From assembly GCA_041684965.1 (NCBI GenBank), contig JAWLGR010000020.1:21532-85531 (forward strand): DNA of 64,000 nt, read 5' to 3'. Positions 9,970 through 17,803 of this stretch are shown here, piece by piece. How positions within the stretch are numbered: the stretch's first letter is position 1; every line of letters begins with the position of its first letter. This stretch comes from Mariniphaga sp041684965. GTDB taxonomy: Bacteria > Bacteroidota > Bacteroidia > Bacteroidales > Prolixibacteraceae. The notes beneath the pieces are model-generated. The model had not been told where the DNA came from and did no database searches. It saw nothing but the letters and a program-made list of their open reading frames with translations. Both the position numbers and the translations under genes were made by a program.

Positions 9970-10596
9970 TTAAACATTGTATAAACCTGCCTTCCCTGAA
10001 GGAAATTCTGATATGTGGTATTCCGAAATTATTTTTCCTTTCGCAATCAAACGTTCATCTACAACAGCTTTGACAGACCAGGAATGAAGTTTATCATCGT
10101 CCAGTGAACAATGATATTTGATTAAAGCTCCGGCAAAAACAGGTTCCACGAATTTTATGTTCATGGAAAATAAATCCGGATCGACCATTTTTCTTTCTTT
10201 CAGAAAATCGAAAACACTTTGACACAGTTTATGATCTATCTTTGGTCGCAACATTTGCCTGTTCTGTAATTCCACCACACCTTTCAATAAATCTGCTTTT
10301 TCCAGCTCATGCAAAATGAAGAGTAAATAACAAGTCTGACGAAGACCTTCAAAAGTGTAGATGCCTGGCCATAATTTCATATTGGGAAAATGACCTGTGA
10401 ATGCGGGTTCGTTGGCGGAAACATACCGTTCTGCAATCAATGACAATGGATCGGAATGGTACCAAATTATTCTGTCAACCATTATCATTGGATGTTTCAC
10501 AGATGCCAGGTAGGATATAACATCTGCGCCAATTATTAACTGACCCTTCTCTTCGGGTTCAATCCCTTTTCTAAAAAAATTACTTTCGTAAGTCAT
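9970..10596 (-). CDS. FabZ-like hotdog dehydratase 2
   Basis: A 208-residue protein, last gene of the minus-strand operon. It has the FabA/FabZ hotdog signature: KHPMIMVDR (34-42), EPAFTGHFPNMKLWPG (63-78) and FEGLRQ with Glu83. The GHFP loop and helix Glu are canonical, but the histidine before the VDR strand sits at the third position (His35) rather than in the usual HRxPxLxVD arrangement. It may thus be impaired alone or function with the operon's other hotdog protein. Expected activity is dehydration of beta-hydroxyacyl-ACP. It is longer than FabZ (about 150) because of a C-terminal beta extension (150-208). Confidence 0.75.
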   Translation of the reverse strand: MTYESNFFRKGIEPEEKGQLIIGADVISYLASVKHPMIMVDRIIWYHSDPLSLIAERYVSANEPAFTGHFPNMKLWPGIYTFEGLRQTCYLLFILHELEKADLLKGVVELQNRQMLRPKIDHKLCQSVFDFLKERKMVDPDLFSMNIKFVEPVFAGALIKYHCSLDDDKLHSWSVKAVVDERLIAKGKIISEYHISEFPSGKAGLYNV

Positions 10597-10654
10597 TCGA
10601 GTTATAATTTTTCCTTCTGCCGGCCCTTTTTATTTTGATGTTATTGCCGGGAGG

Positions 10655-11407
10655 CTATAGAGACAATCCACCGTCAACTACGATGGATTGTCCTATAATG
10701 TAACTTGCCGCTTCCGAAGAAAGAAAGAGTACTGTTTGAACCACCTCATCCAGTTCACCCAATCTTTTTAAAGGAATTCGTACCTGCATCGCTTCCACTA
10801 CACGCATGTCCAGCCGCTGTGTCATTCCTCCTTTTATAAATCCCGGTATAACAGAATTAACTCTTATGCCCATCGGTGCAAGTTCAGCTGCCAGTGTCCG
10901 TGTCAATGCCTGAATTCCTCCTTTTGATGCGGAATAATTAACCTGGCCGGGATTGGCTATGATACCTGCCACTGAGCTAATGTTGATTATAACACCACAT
11001 TTCCTTGCAATCATCGATCTGACAACCGCCCGTGAGCAATTGAAAGTTCCCCCTAAGTTGGTTTGGGTGACAATCGTCCAGCTCTCCTCAGCCATTAATG
11101 CAAACGGCTGATCATATTTTATTCCTGCATTGTTTATTAAAAAATCGATACCTTTCTGCTCGCTAATAAAGGAGGCAAAAGCATTTTGGGTTTCTGCTGC
11201 ATTTCTTATGTCCGCTTTTATAAGTGTTGCTTCTCCGCCTGACCTTCTGATTTCTTCTACAGTTTGTTCTGCCTCCTTCTGATTTTTATGATATCCAATA
11301 CCAACAAATGCCCCTTCAGAGGCAAAAGCCTTTGCTATTTCTTTACCCAGGCCCCGTGAAGCACCAGTTACAACACCCGATTTATTAATGAACCGATCCA
11401 TCTTCAA
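10655..11407 (-). CDS. SDR 3-oxoacyl-ACP reductase, FabG-like
   Basis: A 250-residue short-chain dehydrogenase/reductase. It has the Rossmann motif TGASRGLG (14-21), NNAG (92-95) and the catalytic Ser145-Tyr158-Lys162 (NISSVAG, YSASKGG), plus the C-terminal IVVDGGLSL of FabG proteins. The role is NADPH reduction of beta-ketoacyl-ACP to beta-hydroxyacyl-ACP in the cytoplasm. It directly abuts the GcvT-like gene (stop at 11408) and precedes hotdog gene 2 by about 60 bases. In an operon with ACP and ketosynthase it is probably a pathway-specific ketoreductase. Start could be Met1 or Met3. Confidence 0.85.
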   Translation of the reverse strand: MKMDRFINKSGVVTGASRGLGKEIAKAFASEGAFVGIGYHKNQKEAEQTVEEIRRSGGEATLIKADIRNAAETQNAFASFISEQKGIDFLINNAGIKYDQPFALMAEESWTIVTQTNLGGTFNCSRAVVRSMIARKCGVIINISSVAGIIANPGQVNYSASKGGIQALTRTLAAELAPMGIRVNSVIPGFIKGGMTQRLDMRVVEAMQVRIPLKRLGELDEVVQTVLFLSSEAASYIIGQSIVVDGGLSL

Positions 11408-12433
11408 TTACTGGTTAAAGTAGCTGTCAAGATTCACATTTACATGAATGCTGCGGTTATTAATTACCGGAGCGGATATTGTTTCAAGTTTCTGATTGTT
11501 CGCTTTAAAACAGTTTAATCCTGAATGCCAAAATGGCTGGCTGATTAACGCTTTGCCAACAAAATCTTTTCTAATAGGTGAGTAGCCGATTGAAATTACC
11601 TGACCTATTGGTTTGTCTTCATAAAAGATCTCTGCACCTATCCCGGCTGATTCTTTTGTAATAAAGCACAGAAGCCTTTTGTTCCATCCTTTTTCTCTCA
11701 GATGTTGCATAGCCCTGGAGCCCGGGTATTCTGTTTTCTGACGTGACAATCTCCACTGCAGCTGTAGTTCCGGTGGAGTCAACTGGTACTGGCCTTCCCT
11801 GTTCAGATCAAAGAAAAAGTTTTCAAGGGCACATTGCGCCCTTGCTGCACTGTCACTCATAACAAGATCAAATTGTAACCCGGTTTTGATAAAGACTTCA
11901 GTCCACTCCGTTTTTTGTTCTTTCGGAATCATAAGGTGGTACCCGTATTCTCCGGTCACTCCGGCTCTGAATACAATTCCCGGCTTTATAAGCATTATTG
12001 ACAAATACGGCATGCCCAGTATTTCAGGGCCGATGGTATTTGCACATAATTCCCAGGCATAGGGACCGTTCAGGGTAAAAAAGAAATTCGATTCATTCAA
12101 ATTAAAAATAGTATAATCACTGAGGGAACCTTTATATTGGTTTATCCAGTCAGCCAGGCTGACAGATGCTGCCCAATATCCGAGCAGGTAAGCATCTTCC
12201 CTGTTGCGGCAAATATAAACATCAGCAAACGGCACGGCTTTCTCATCGAGTAATAAAGTATGTTTCATCTGTCCATTCTGGAGAAAAACATTACAGGGAC
12301 AAACCCGGTCCAGTAGTTTAAATGCATCCTTGCCTTGAATTAAAAGACAACGTAATTCGGTTTCCTCTTCGAGTGCTACAGAATTTCGGATGGCTAAATA
12401 GCCTTTATATCCATTTTTTTCAGGCGATATCAT
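11408..12433 (-). CDS. GcvT-like (aminomethyltransferase-family) protein
   Basis: A 341-residue member of the GcvT/YgfZ folate-binding superfamily. It shows the family pattern CLLIQGKDAFKLLDR (29-43), FFFTLNGPYAWEL (117-129), RAGVTGEYGYHLMIP (156-170; compare RTGYTGExGYE in GcvT) and a C-terminal barrel with KPIGQVISIGYSP. The housekeeping T-protein uses tetrahydrofolate to take the aminomethyl group from lipoylated H-protein; no H-protein is present here. An operon role in one-carbon transfer (methylation, demethylation or formaldehyde handling on an acyl chain) is inference. The start overlaps the ACP 3' end by 14 bases, indicating translational coupling. Confidence 0.75.
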   Translation of the reverse strand: MISPEKNGYKGYLAIRNSVALEEETELRCLLIQGKDAFKLLDRVCPCNVFLQNGQMKHTLLLDEKAVPFADVYICRNREDAYLLGYWAASVSLADWINQYKGSLSDYTIFNLNESNFFFTLNGPYAWELCANTIGPEILGMPYLSIMLIKPGIVFRAGVTGEYGYHLMIPKEQKTEWTEVFIKTGLQFDLVMSDSAARAQCALENFFFDLNREGQYQLTPPELQLQWRLSRQKTEYPGSRAMQHLREKGWNKRLLCFITKESAGIGAEIFYEDKPIGQVISIGYSPIRKDFVGKALISQPFWHSGLNCFKANNQKLETISAPVINNRSIHVNVNLDSYFNQ

Positions 12434-12710
12434 ATTTTTTACTTATTACCAAATCAATTAATGTATTAACAGTTCTTAAGGCGCGTCTGCCTTCTTCTTC
12501 AGAAATACTGACGTTAAATCTTGATTCAAGCTCTACAATAAGCACAACCGCATCTACAGAATCAAGTCCCAGTCCGGATCCAAAAAGTGGGGTATCCGGA
12601 TCCAAATCGATTGGTTCAAGTTTTAGATGCAATGCGGAAATCAGTATCTCTGACACATCAAGCAGGGTTGATTCACGTAATTCGATTCTTTTTTTCAATT
12701 CAGTTTGCAT
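12420..12710 (-). CDS. Acyl carrier protein
   Basis: A 96-residue acyl carrier protein. The phosphopantetheine site is Ser51 in GSGLGLDSVDAVVLIVELE, with the usual acidic helix II. It carries the growing acyl chain for the adjacent ketosynthase, reductase and hotdog proteins. I chose the start at 12710 because AAGGA lies about six bases upstream on the minus strand; an ATG at 12728 would add six residues. It overlaps the end of the ketosynthase gene by 11 bases and the start of the GcvT-like gene by 14, so the three are tightly coupled. It is longer than housekeeping AcpP (about 78), with an N-terminal extension. No phosphopantetheinyl transferase is encoded nearby. Confidence 0.85.
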   Translation of the reverse strand: MQTELKKRIELRESTLLDVSEILISALHLKLEPIDLDPDTPLFGSGLGLDSVDAVVLIVELESRFNVSISEEEGRRALRTVNTLIDLVISKKYDIA

Positions 12711-14598
12711 GCGAATCCTTTCTTTCAATTATAATATCAATTACCATATCATTTGAATTTTTTTCACTCCTTACATGAAAGAAATTCTGGTCAGTAATCT
12801 TTAAATTTTCAATTGCATCAATAATGTCAAAAAGTCCCTGGCCGGCATGTGATGAAGTGAAATTCACAGAAGCATTCTCCACGCTTGCATACACTGCTTC
12901 TGTAGTATGGAGAGAATTTCGTGACATTGACCAATCATTAAGCTGAACCGGAAATTGCCCATTCCCTGCTATCAGGAGAAGCGCGGCTGCACTGCCATTT
13001 TGATCAAGATCATTAACAGAAGCAACGATTATCATATCGGTATCATCTCTCCAGGCAAGGAAATCAGCCGCCTGGCATAAAGCAGTCAATCCGCTGTCGG
13101 GTTTGGCTGCCATCACAGCAACAGGGCCTTTTATTCCGAACAATCTGCAGCAGACACCTGCAGGATAATTAACAACAAGCCGGGTGAATGCAGATGCTGA
13201 AAGATGTTTAATACCTCTTTCCCTGATGCTGTTGTCAAGAGCCTCCAGGCTGTCGTCGGAAAGTTGATCCTGTGCAACGAATATTCCAATATTTTCACAC
13301 TCATTTGATCTGAATTGCATTCCTGCATTATTAAGAACCATAGCAACTACACCTGTAAGAAGCTTTGCCGCGAGATCGGTATTGCGCAAATCATCATAGG
13401 GGATAAAATTGTTGATGTAATTCTTATCCCGGTTGATTCCGTACCCAACTACAGATATGGGCCGCGGGGCTTCTTTCAGAGGTTTGTATTTATCATCCTT
13501 TCTGCCAAAGACCAATGCGGTGTTTAGTCCACCAAATGCTGAATTGGTACTTAAGGCATATTTGGTTAAATAGGGGCGGGGTAGGGTATCTGCAACAGGA
13601 TCTACTGGAGAAAACGGACGAGGCTTGTTATAATTCAGCGTGGGTGGTATAACATTATGAAGCATGCTGGCAATGGTAACTACTGCTTCCATTGCACCGG
13701 CTGCTCCCTGTCCATGGCCAAAATAACTCTTACTTGAACTTATTGGCATTTTAGCGGAGTGATTGGACAATGCATTCTGTATTCCTCTCCATTCAGCAGA
13801 ATCATTTGCGGCAGTTCCCGTTCCATGGGCGTTGACATAACCGATGTCATCAGGCTTCAGATTGCTGTTTTTCAAGGCACACGTTATAGCCCTGCAAATT
13901 CCTGAGCCACTGGGATCGGGTTTGGTGTCATGGAAGGCATCCGCAGCAATTCCGTATCCCATAAATACAGCCTGAGGCTGAATTCCTCTTTGTTTGGCAT
14001 TTTCTTCCGTTTCCATAACCAGGAAAGCAGCACCCTCTCCCAGAGTAGTGCCCAGTGAATTGCTAAATGGTGAGCAAGGGGTGGTTGACAGAAGTCCAAG
14101 ACAATAAAATCCTGCAAATACATCCAGCGTAAGAATATCAACTCCACCTGCAATCACAACTTTAGCATTTCCTCTCCTTATCAGATCGGCAGCAAATCCT
14201 ATGGAATGTGATGAAGAAGTACAGGCAGTAGAAACTGCGAGAATCAAACCTCCGAGATTTAATTTATCAGCAAGTCTGTTACTTATATCGTAAATTTTCC
14301 TGCCCCTCAAGCCATTGGATGTTCCAAGCACCATTGACACTTCCCTTTTATCGGTGATGCAGGCATTGGTTAGTGCTTCATTTGCAGCATTCCGGGCATA
14401 GGAAAATAATCTTTTTTCATTTGAATCATAATCATCCCCACCCGGAACCATTCCACCCAGTTTGGGTTCAAAGGAGCCTACATCAAACCTATTAATAGGA
14501 CTGATACCGCTTTTACCCTGGCTGATGCCTTCCCACAATTCCTTCATAGAGCTCCCAAGGGCACATTGAATTCCCATCCCTGAAATCACTATTTTCAT
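12700..14598 (-). CDS. Ketosynthase fused to Cys-less KS-like domain
   Basis: A 632-residue two-domain protein. Residues 1-366 form a complete FabF-type beta-ketoacyl-ACP synthase with Cys126 (VSTACTSSS), His258 (VNAHGTGTAAND) and His295 (SYFGHGQGAAGA). Residues about 380-610 form a second, shortened ketosynthase-like domain (ISVVGYGINR...GPVAVMAAKPDSGLTAL) in which the nucleophile position near residue 499 is not Cys and both active-site His motifs are missing. This resembles a KS joined to a chain-length-factor-like partner, which in type II PKS and aryl-polyene systems are separate subunits. It should extend ACP-bound chains. One base separates it from the Tat-signal gene upstream and it overlaps the ACP gene downstream. 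Confidence 0.85.
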   Translation of the reverse strand: MKIVISGMGIQCALGSSMKELWEGISQGKSGISPINRFDVGSFEPKLGGMVPGGDDYDSNEKRLFSYARNAANEALTNACITDKREVSMVLGTSNGLRGRKIYDISNRLADKLNLGGLILAVSTACTSSSHSIGFAADLIRRGNAKVVIAGGVDILTLDVFAGFYCLGLLSTTPCSPFSNSLGTTLGEGAAFLVMETEENAKQRGIQPQAVFMGYGIAADAFHDTKPDPSGSGICRAITCALKNSNLKPDDIGYVNAHGTGTAANDSAEWRGIQNALSNHSAKMPISSSKSYFGHGQGAAGAMEAVVTIASMLHNVIPPTLNYNKPRPFSPVDPVADTLPRPYLTKYALSTNSAFGGLNTALVFGRKDDKYKPLKEAPRPISVVGYGINRDKNYINNFIPYDDLRNTDLAAKLLTGVVAMVLNNAGMQFRSNECENIGIFVAQDQLSDDSLEALDNSIRERGIKHLSASAFTRLVVNYPAGVCCRLFGIKGPVAVMAAKPDSGLTALCQAADFLAWRDDTDMIIVASVNDLDQNGSAAALLLIAGNGQFPVQLNDWSMSRNSLHTTEAVYASVENASVNFTSSHAGQGLFDIIDAIENLKITDQNFFHVRSEKNSNDMVIDIIIERKDSHAN

Positions 14599-14599
14599 A

Positions 14600-15577
14600 T
14601 CAATTTTTGGATGTTACAGCCCTTATCAACAAGATTATTAAAGCTGCCAGAATCAAAATGGGACCTATTGTAATTCCTATTACAGCTCCAAACATATTGA
14701 AATCAGCAATTGCAAATGACAACCAGCCTATTGCCGTAAGAATAAAGCCTATCCCTAATAATCTCAAACCTTTTTTTGTTTTTAAATCGCGTGACGCTTC
14801 ATAAGTATTTTGATCATTAATGATCGGATTATAGCCAATGGGAACTTCAGGAATATTTAATTTTTCCCATTGAATTGCAGCACTTTCTGCTTCAGACACG
14901 CGGGTTGAATAATTCTCTCCCATCTGCATTCTCAGAAGCTGTTCCAATGCTTCATCTGAATTGCTGGCCAATAAAAGTTTTTCTGCTTTATTCACATACT
15001 CATCGATGAGCATCTCCGGTGAATGTCTCATTCGCCTTACAATCCGTTTACCCATTATCCTCATTTGTCTTCTTCGGGCGGCAGGAACCCCAATGGCTCT
15101 TGCCTCAAGATTCAACGTTTCCAGTATGGAATCACCTAAGCCAGGATTATCAATTAATGCAGATTTGATGTTTTCCTTATAGTCGTCTGACATATCCTTC
15201 AGGATGTCAAACGAAGTGGCGACTGAATGGTTTACCTCAGCAGCAGAGTAGAGTATACGTTTCTGCATCCAGGGGTGCATCTGTCCTTTTATGGAAAGTT
15301 CTCCAAAATTTCCAATGAGTAAAAGACTTCTTAAGCTTGATTTTAAGAAGTTTTGTTCTGTTTCAGTGGGAGTGTCAGGTATTAGGTTTTTAAGATACTT
15401 CCCCCCGGAATGGAAGATACGGTCCATGCTTATATCCATTTCATTAATGAATTGGGCCATTTCCGACTGGGTAACATTATCTTCCATTGGTACGATAATT
15501 TCAGCAAAGGCCGGATGACTTGAAGCGCCGGCAGCCATGGTTGCCAAACCTGTTTTTATAAATCCTCGTCTTTTCAT
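14600..15577 (-). CDS. Tat-signal protein with two C-terminal TM helices
   Basis: A 325-residue protein of unknown family. The N-terminus KRRGFIKTGLATMAAGASS is a twin-arginine-type signal (RR-x-F-I-K) with cleavage near AFA. The middle (30-240) is predicted mainly helical, charged and arginine-rich around 165-185 (AARRRQMRIMGKRIVRR). Two adjacent hydrophobic helices lie at about 272-292 and 294-318, ending in a short basic tail. It is the second gene of the operon: hotdog gene 1 lies 78 bases upstream and the ketosynthase gene one base downstream. It may anchor, export or modify the lipid product at the membrane, but I see no catalytic motif. Confidence 0.6.
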   Translation of the reverse strand: MKRRGFIKTGLATMAAGASSHPAFAEIIVPMEDNVTQSEMAQFINEMDISMDRIFHSGGKYLKNLIPDTPTETEQNFLKSSLRSLLLIGNFGELSIKGQMHPWMQKRILYSAAEVNHSVATSFDILKDMSDDYKENIKSALIDNPGLGDSILETLNLEARAIGVPAARRRQMRIMGKRIVRRMRHSPEMLIDEYVNKAEKLLLASNSDEALEQLLRMQMGENYSTRVSEAESAAIQWEKLNIPEVPIGYNPIINDQNTYEASRDLKTKKGLRLLGIGFILTAIGWLSFAIADFNMFGAVIGITIGPILILAALIILLIRAVTSKN

Positions 15578-15655
15578 TTTTGAATGTATTATTGGTTAAT
15601 TTTTCAGATTCAATTTATTACTTCCTTTTCATTGCTGGTAATCCAATAAAATTCT

Positions 15656-16285
15656 CTAATCTTTTCTGCCTGCACTTATCATGGTGCCCCGGGCAATAAG
15701 GTTATTCTCTGTAAATGCCCTGACTGTTGAATAATAAAGTGACCCGAATGCCTGGTTCTGCTGAACTTCATACGAAACCAGCTGACTTTGTCTGGCATAT
15801 CCTGTAATTTCAATATCTGCAGACCCCAGAAATCCTACACTTGAATAAGTTTCCCTCACACGTTTCTGTAAAGTTTCTTTTATGAATGCTGTTGCTTCAT
15901 CAGGTTTTTCATTCATAAGCGCCTTAAGAACTTCATCGATTGAACCGATATTCAGGCCTGTTGTCATTAGTTCCTTCTCCAGGGCAGAAATAACGATCAT
16001 AAGATTGCAGCATTGGCCTAACCCTTCAATTATATAAATTGATGGCCAATGTGCAACCGTTTCATTACAATAGTAAAAAGGCTCCTTGTCCTTTATAATA
16101 TAACTTGCAAGCATGGAAGGGCTTTTGCCGCTTTTGTAGAAAGTTATGGAGTCAACCATTAAAAATGGCGGGCGGTGAGGTATTATTATCTCAATCAGAG
16201 GCCGGTTGTATATTTGAAAATTATCCAAATCTCTATGTGCTAAATTTAGTTTTTGTCCTGATTTAAAGTTAATGATTATTTCCAA
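15656..16285 (-). CDS. FabZ-like hotdog dehydratase 1
   Basis: A 209-residue hotdog protein, first gene of the operon. IIIPHRPPFLMVDSI (33-47) has the canonical FabZ catalytic His37, and IIEGLGQ keeps the helix Glu87. The loop before it, normally NEPFFxGHFPGxPxxPG, reads EPFYYCNETVAHWPS, so the GHFP segment is lost. It is the complement of hotdog 2, which keeps GHFP but has a displaced His. FabZ active sites combine a His from one subunit with a Glu from the other, so a heterodimer is plausible (inference). Start ATG at 16285; no strong Shine-Dalgarno is visible. Confidence 0.75.
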   Translation of the reverse strand: MEIIINFKSGQKLNLAHRDLDNFQIYNRPLIEIIIPHRPPFLMVDSITFYKSGKSPSMLASYIIKDKEPFYYCNETVAHWPSIYIIEGLGQCCNLMIVISALEKELMTTGLNIGSIDEVLKALMNEKPDEATAFIKETLQKRVRETYSSVGFLGSADIEITGYARQSQLVSYEVQQNQAFGSLYYSTVRAFTENNLIARGTMISAGRKD

Positions 16286-16624
16286 CCGTTGTACTTTGGT
16301 TTGAAATTTATATTTTGCCCGGTTTTCGGGTCTTTCTTATAAAATTTTTTTCAGCACAACAAATTTCCGGAGGGGGTACAGCAGATTTTTTCTTTTTAAA
16401 AGCATTTTCGATAATTTCGATTCTTTATTTATTTACAATATCTATTGTATTTTTATGAATACGATACCATTTCCGGCAAGTCATTTTCTTTGGGAAGGCC
16501 CTATAATGCCCTGGCATTTGGCTGAGCCAATTAAAAGAGGAATAATTTATATTTTTTGATTTACCTGCCTGGAAAATAAATGATTACACTAAATATTCAG
16601 TCATTTACCATAGCTTAAAAAAGT
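16286..16624. other. Upstream region of the ketosynthase operon
   Basis: About 340 AT-rich bases between the end of propeller gene B and the first hotdog gene, both minus strand. It should carry the operon promoter. I see no clear -33/-7 pair of Bacteroidota type or strong terminator, so read-through from gene B cannot be excluded. Confidence 0.4.
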
Positions 16625-17554
16625 TTAATACCAGTCGCAATATCCGGCATTTTCCAGCAGCAATTTTTTAGATGAGCCATTTATATCAGTAACAAATATT
16701 CCAAAAATGAGAGTAGAGCCTGAGGTACCTGCAGTACCTGTGTATAAAATATATTCTCCATCTCTTGACCAGCAAGGTGCATGTCCGTTAATATTTGGTA
16801 TCTTCCGGTGCCCGCTGCCATCTGAGTTAATTATGAAAATATCGTCATTTGAATAGGAATACAAAAGCTTTGAACCATCACTGTTCCAGTCCAAAAATTG
16901 AATTCTGCCTCCTGTCGTAACAGGAATGTGATTTTTTAAATTTGTATCAAAAGGCTCAATCATCCATATATTATTGTCGTGCTGAAAATCACGCCAGGTA
17001 CTAATGTTAACGGCTATTCTTTTGCCATCGGGATGCCATGCCAAGGTTGTAATATATCTACCTAAATCCATAGAAAATTTAGTGTGAACGGTATCCCCAT
17101 TTTGGGTATCCAGATAAATAATTTCATTACTACCCTGACCTTCAAGAAAGGCGATTGTTAATCCATCAGGTGACCATGTTAATGGCCCATGAAGATTAAT
17201 ATTTTTAGAGTCACCAATTTTCCAGTGGGTTACAGAGTCATTTTCAACATCAATGATTTTTATTTCAAAATAGGCAGACATACCGGATGCTTCAGAACTT
17301 ACCATTTCAATTGCCGCGAATCTGGTACCTTCATGCGCCCAGACAGGTCTCGTATGATCTGTTGCATTGCCATGATACGTAGAATTATTCATGGAGTTCA
17401 CATTAGCCATTTCCAACCTCCGCCCTCTCATGAAAATAACATTTCCAACCAGATCATGATAAATTTCCTGCGGAAATTCGTTTTCAGTATTTTTACAACC
17501 AACAGTCATTGCAACTATTAAAATAAAAATAAGTTTGGCTTTCATTATGTGCAA
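16625..17554 (-). CDS. TolB/WD40-like beta-propeller lipoprotein (copy B)
   Basis: A 309-residue paralogue of the protein at 7183-8103. It has a lipoprotein signal (VAMTVGC, Cys20) and the same PD40-type blades: RPVWAHEGTRFAAI, LTWSPDGLTIAFL, LAWHPDGKRIAV, LDWNSDGSKLLYS and PCWSRDGEYILYT, ending NAGYCDWY. Nucleotide identity with copy A is obvious by eye, especially over the last 100 bases. It sits directly upstream of, and co-oriented with, the ketosynthase operon, and diverges from the LytTR regulator gene. Function unknown; as a surface or periplasmic propeller it could bind the operon's product or a partner protein. Confidence 0.7.
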   Translation of the reverse strand: MHIMKAKLIFILIVAMTVGCKNTENEFPQEIYHDLVGNVIFMRGRRLEMANVNSMNNSTYHGNATDHTRPVWAHEGTRFAAIEMVSSEASGMSAYFEIKIIDVENDSVTHWKIGDSKNINLHGPLTWSPDGLTIAFLEGQGSNEIIYLDTQNGDTVHTKFSMDLGRYITTLAWHPDGKRIAVNISTWRDFQHDNNIWMIEPFDTNLKNHIPVTTGGRIQFLDWNSDGSKLLYSYSNDDIFIINSDGSGHRKIPNINGHAPCWSRDGEYILYTGTAGTSGSTLIFGIFVTDINGSSKKLLLENAGYCDWY

Positions 17555-17803
17555 TTATTAACAATCCGTTACTGGTTCTTTTATTTTTTTGTGAAGATTA
17601 ATCAATCATAGGACATTCAATTTTTTCTTTCCTGCAATTGAAAGACATCAATGATATCCCTTTAATTTATTCTATTCTAAGTTACAAATTATTCATGAAT
17701 ATTAACGAAACATCATGCTACAATGAAAATATCAGATAGTTAATAAAATCAGCAAACTAAAGATTAATTTTGAAATTGCTTATACGAAAATCAACAACAG
17801 ATA

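Noticed and set aside
9970..16285. Flexirubin/dialkylresorcinol cluster
   Set aside because: No DarA/DarB pair, ammonia-lyase, acyltransferase, MMPL exporter or LolA-like gene is present.
7183..17554. Whole segment as a composite transposon
   Set aside because: The flanking inverted genes are propeller lipoproteins, not transposases, and no terminal repeats or target duplications were seen.
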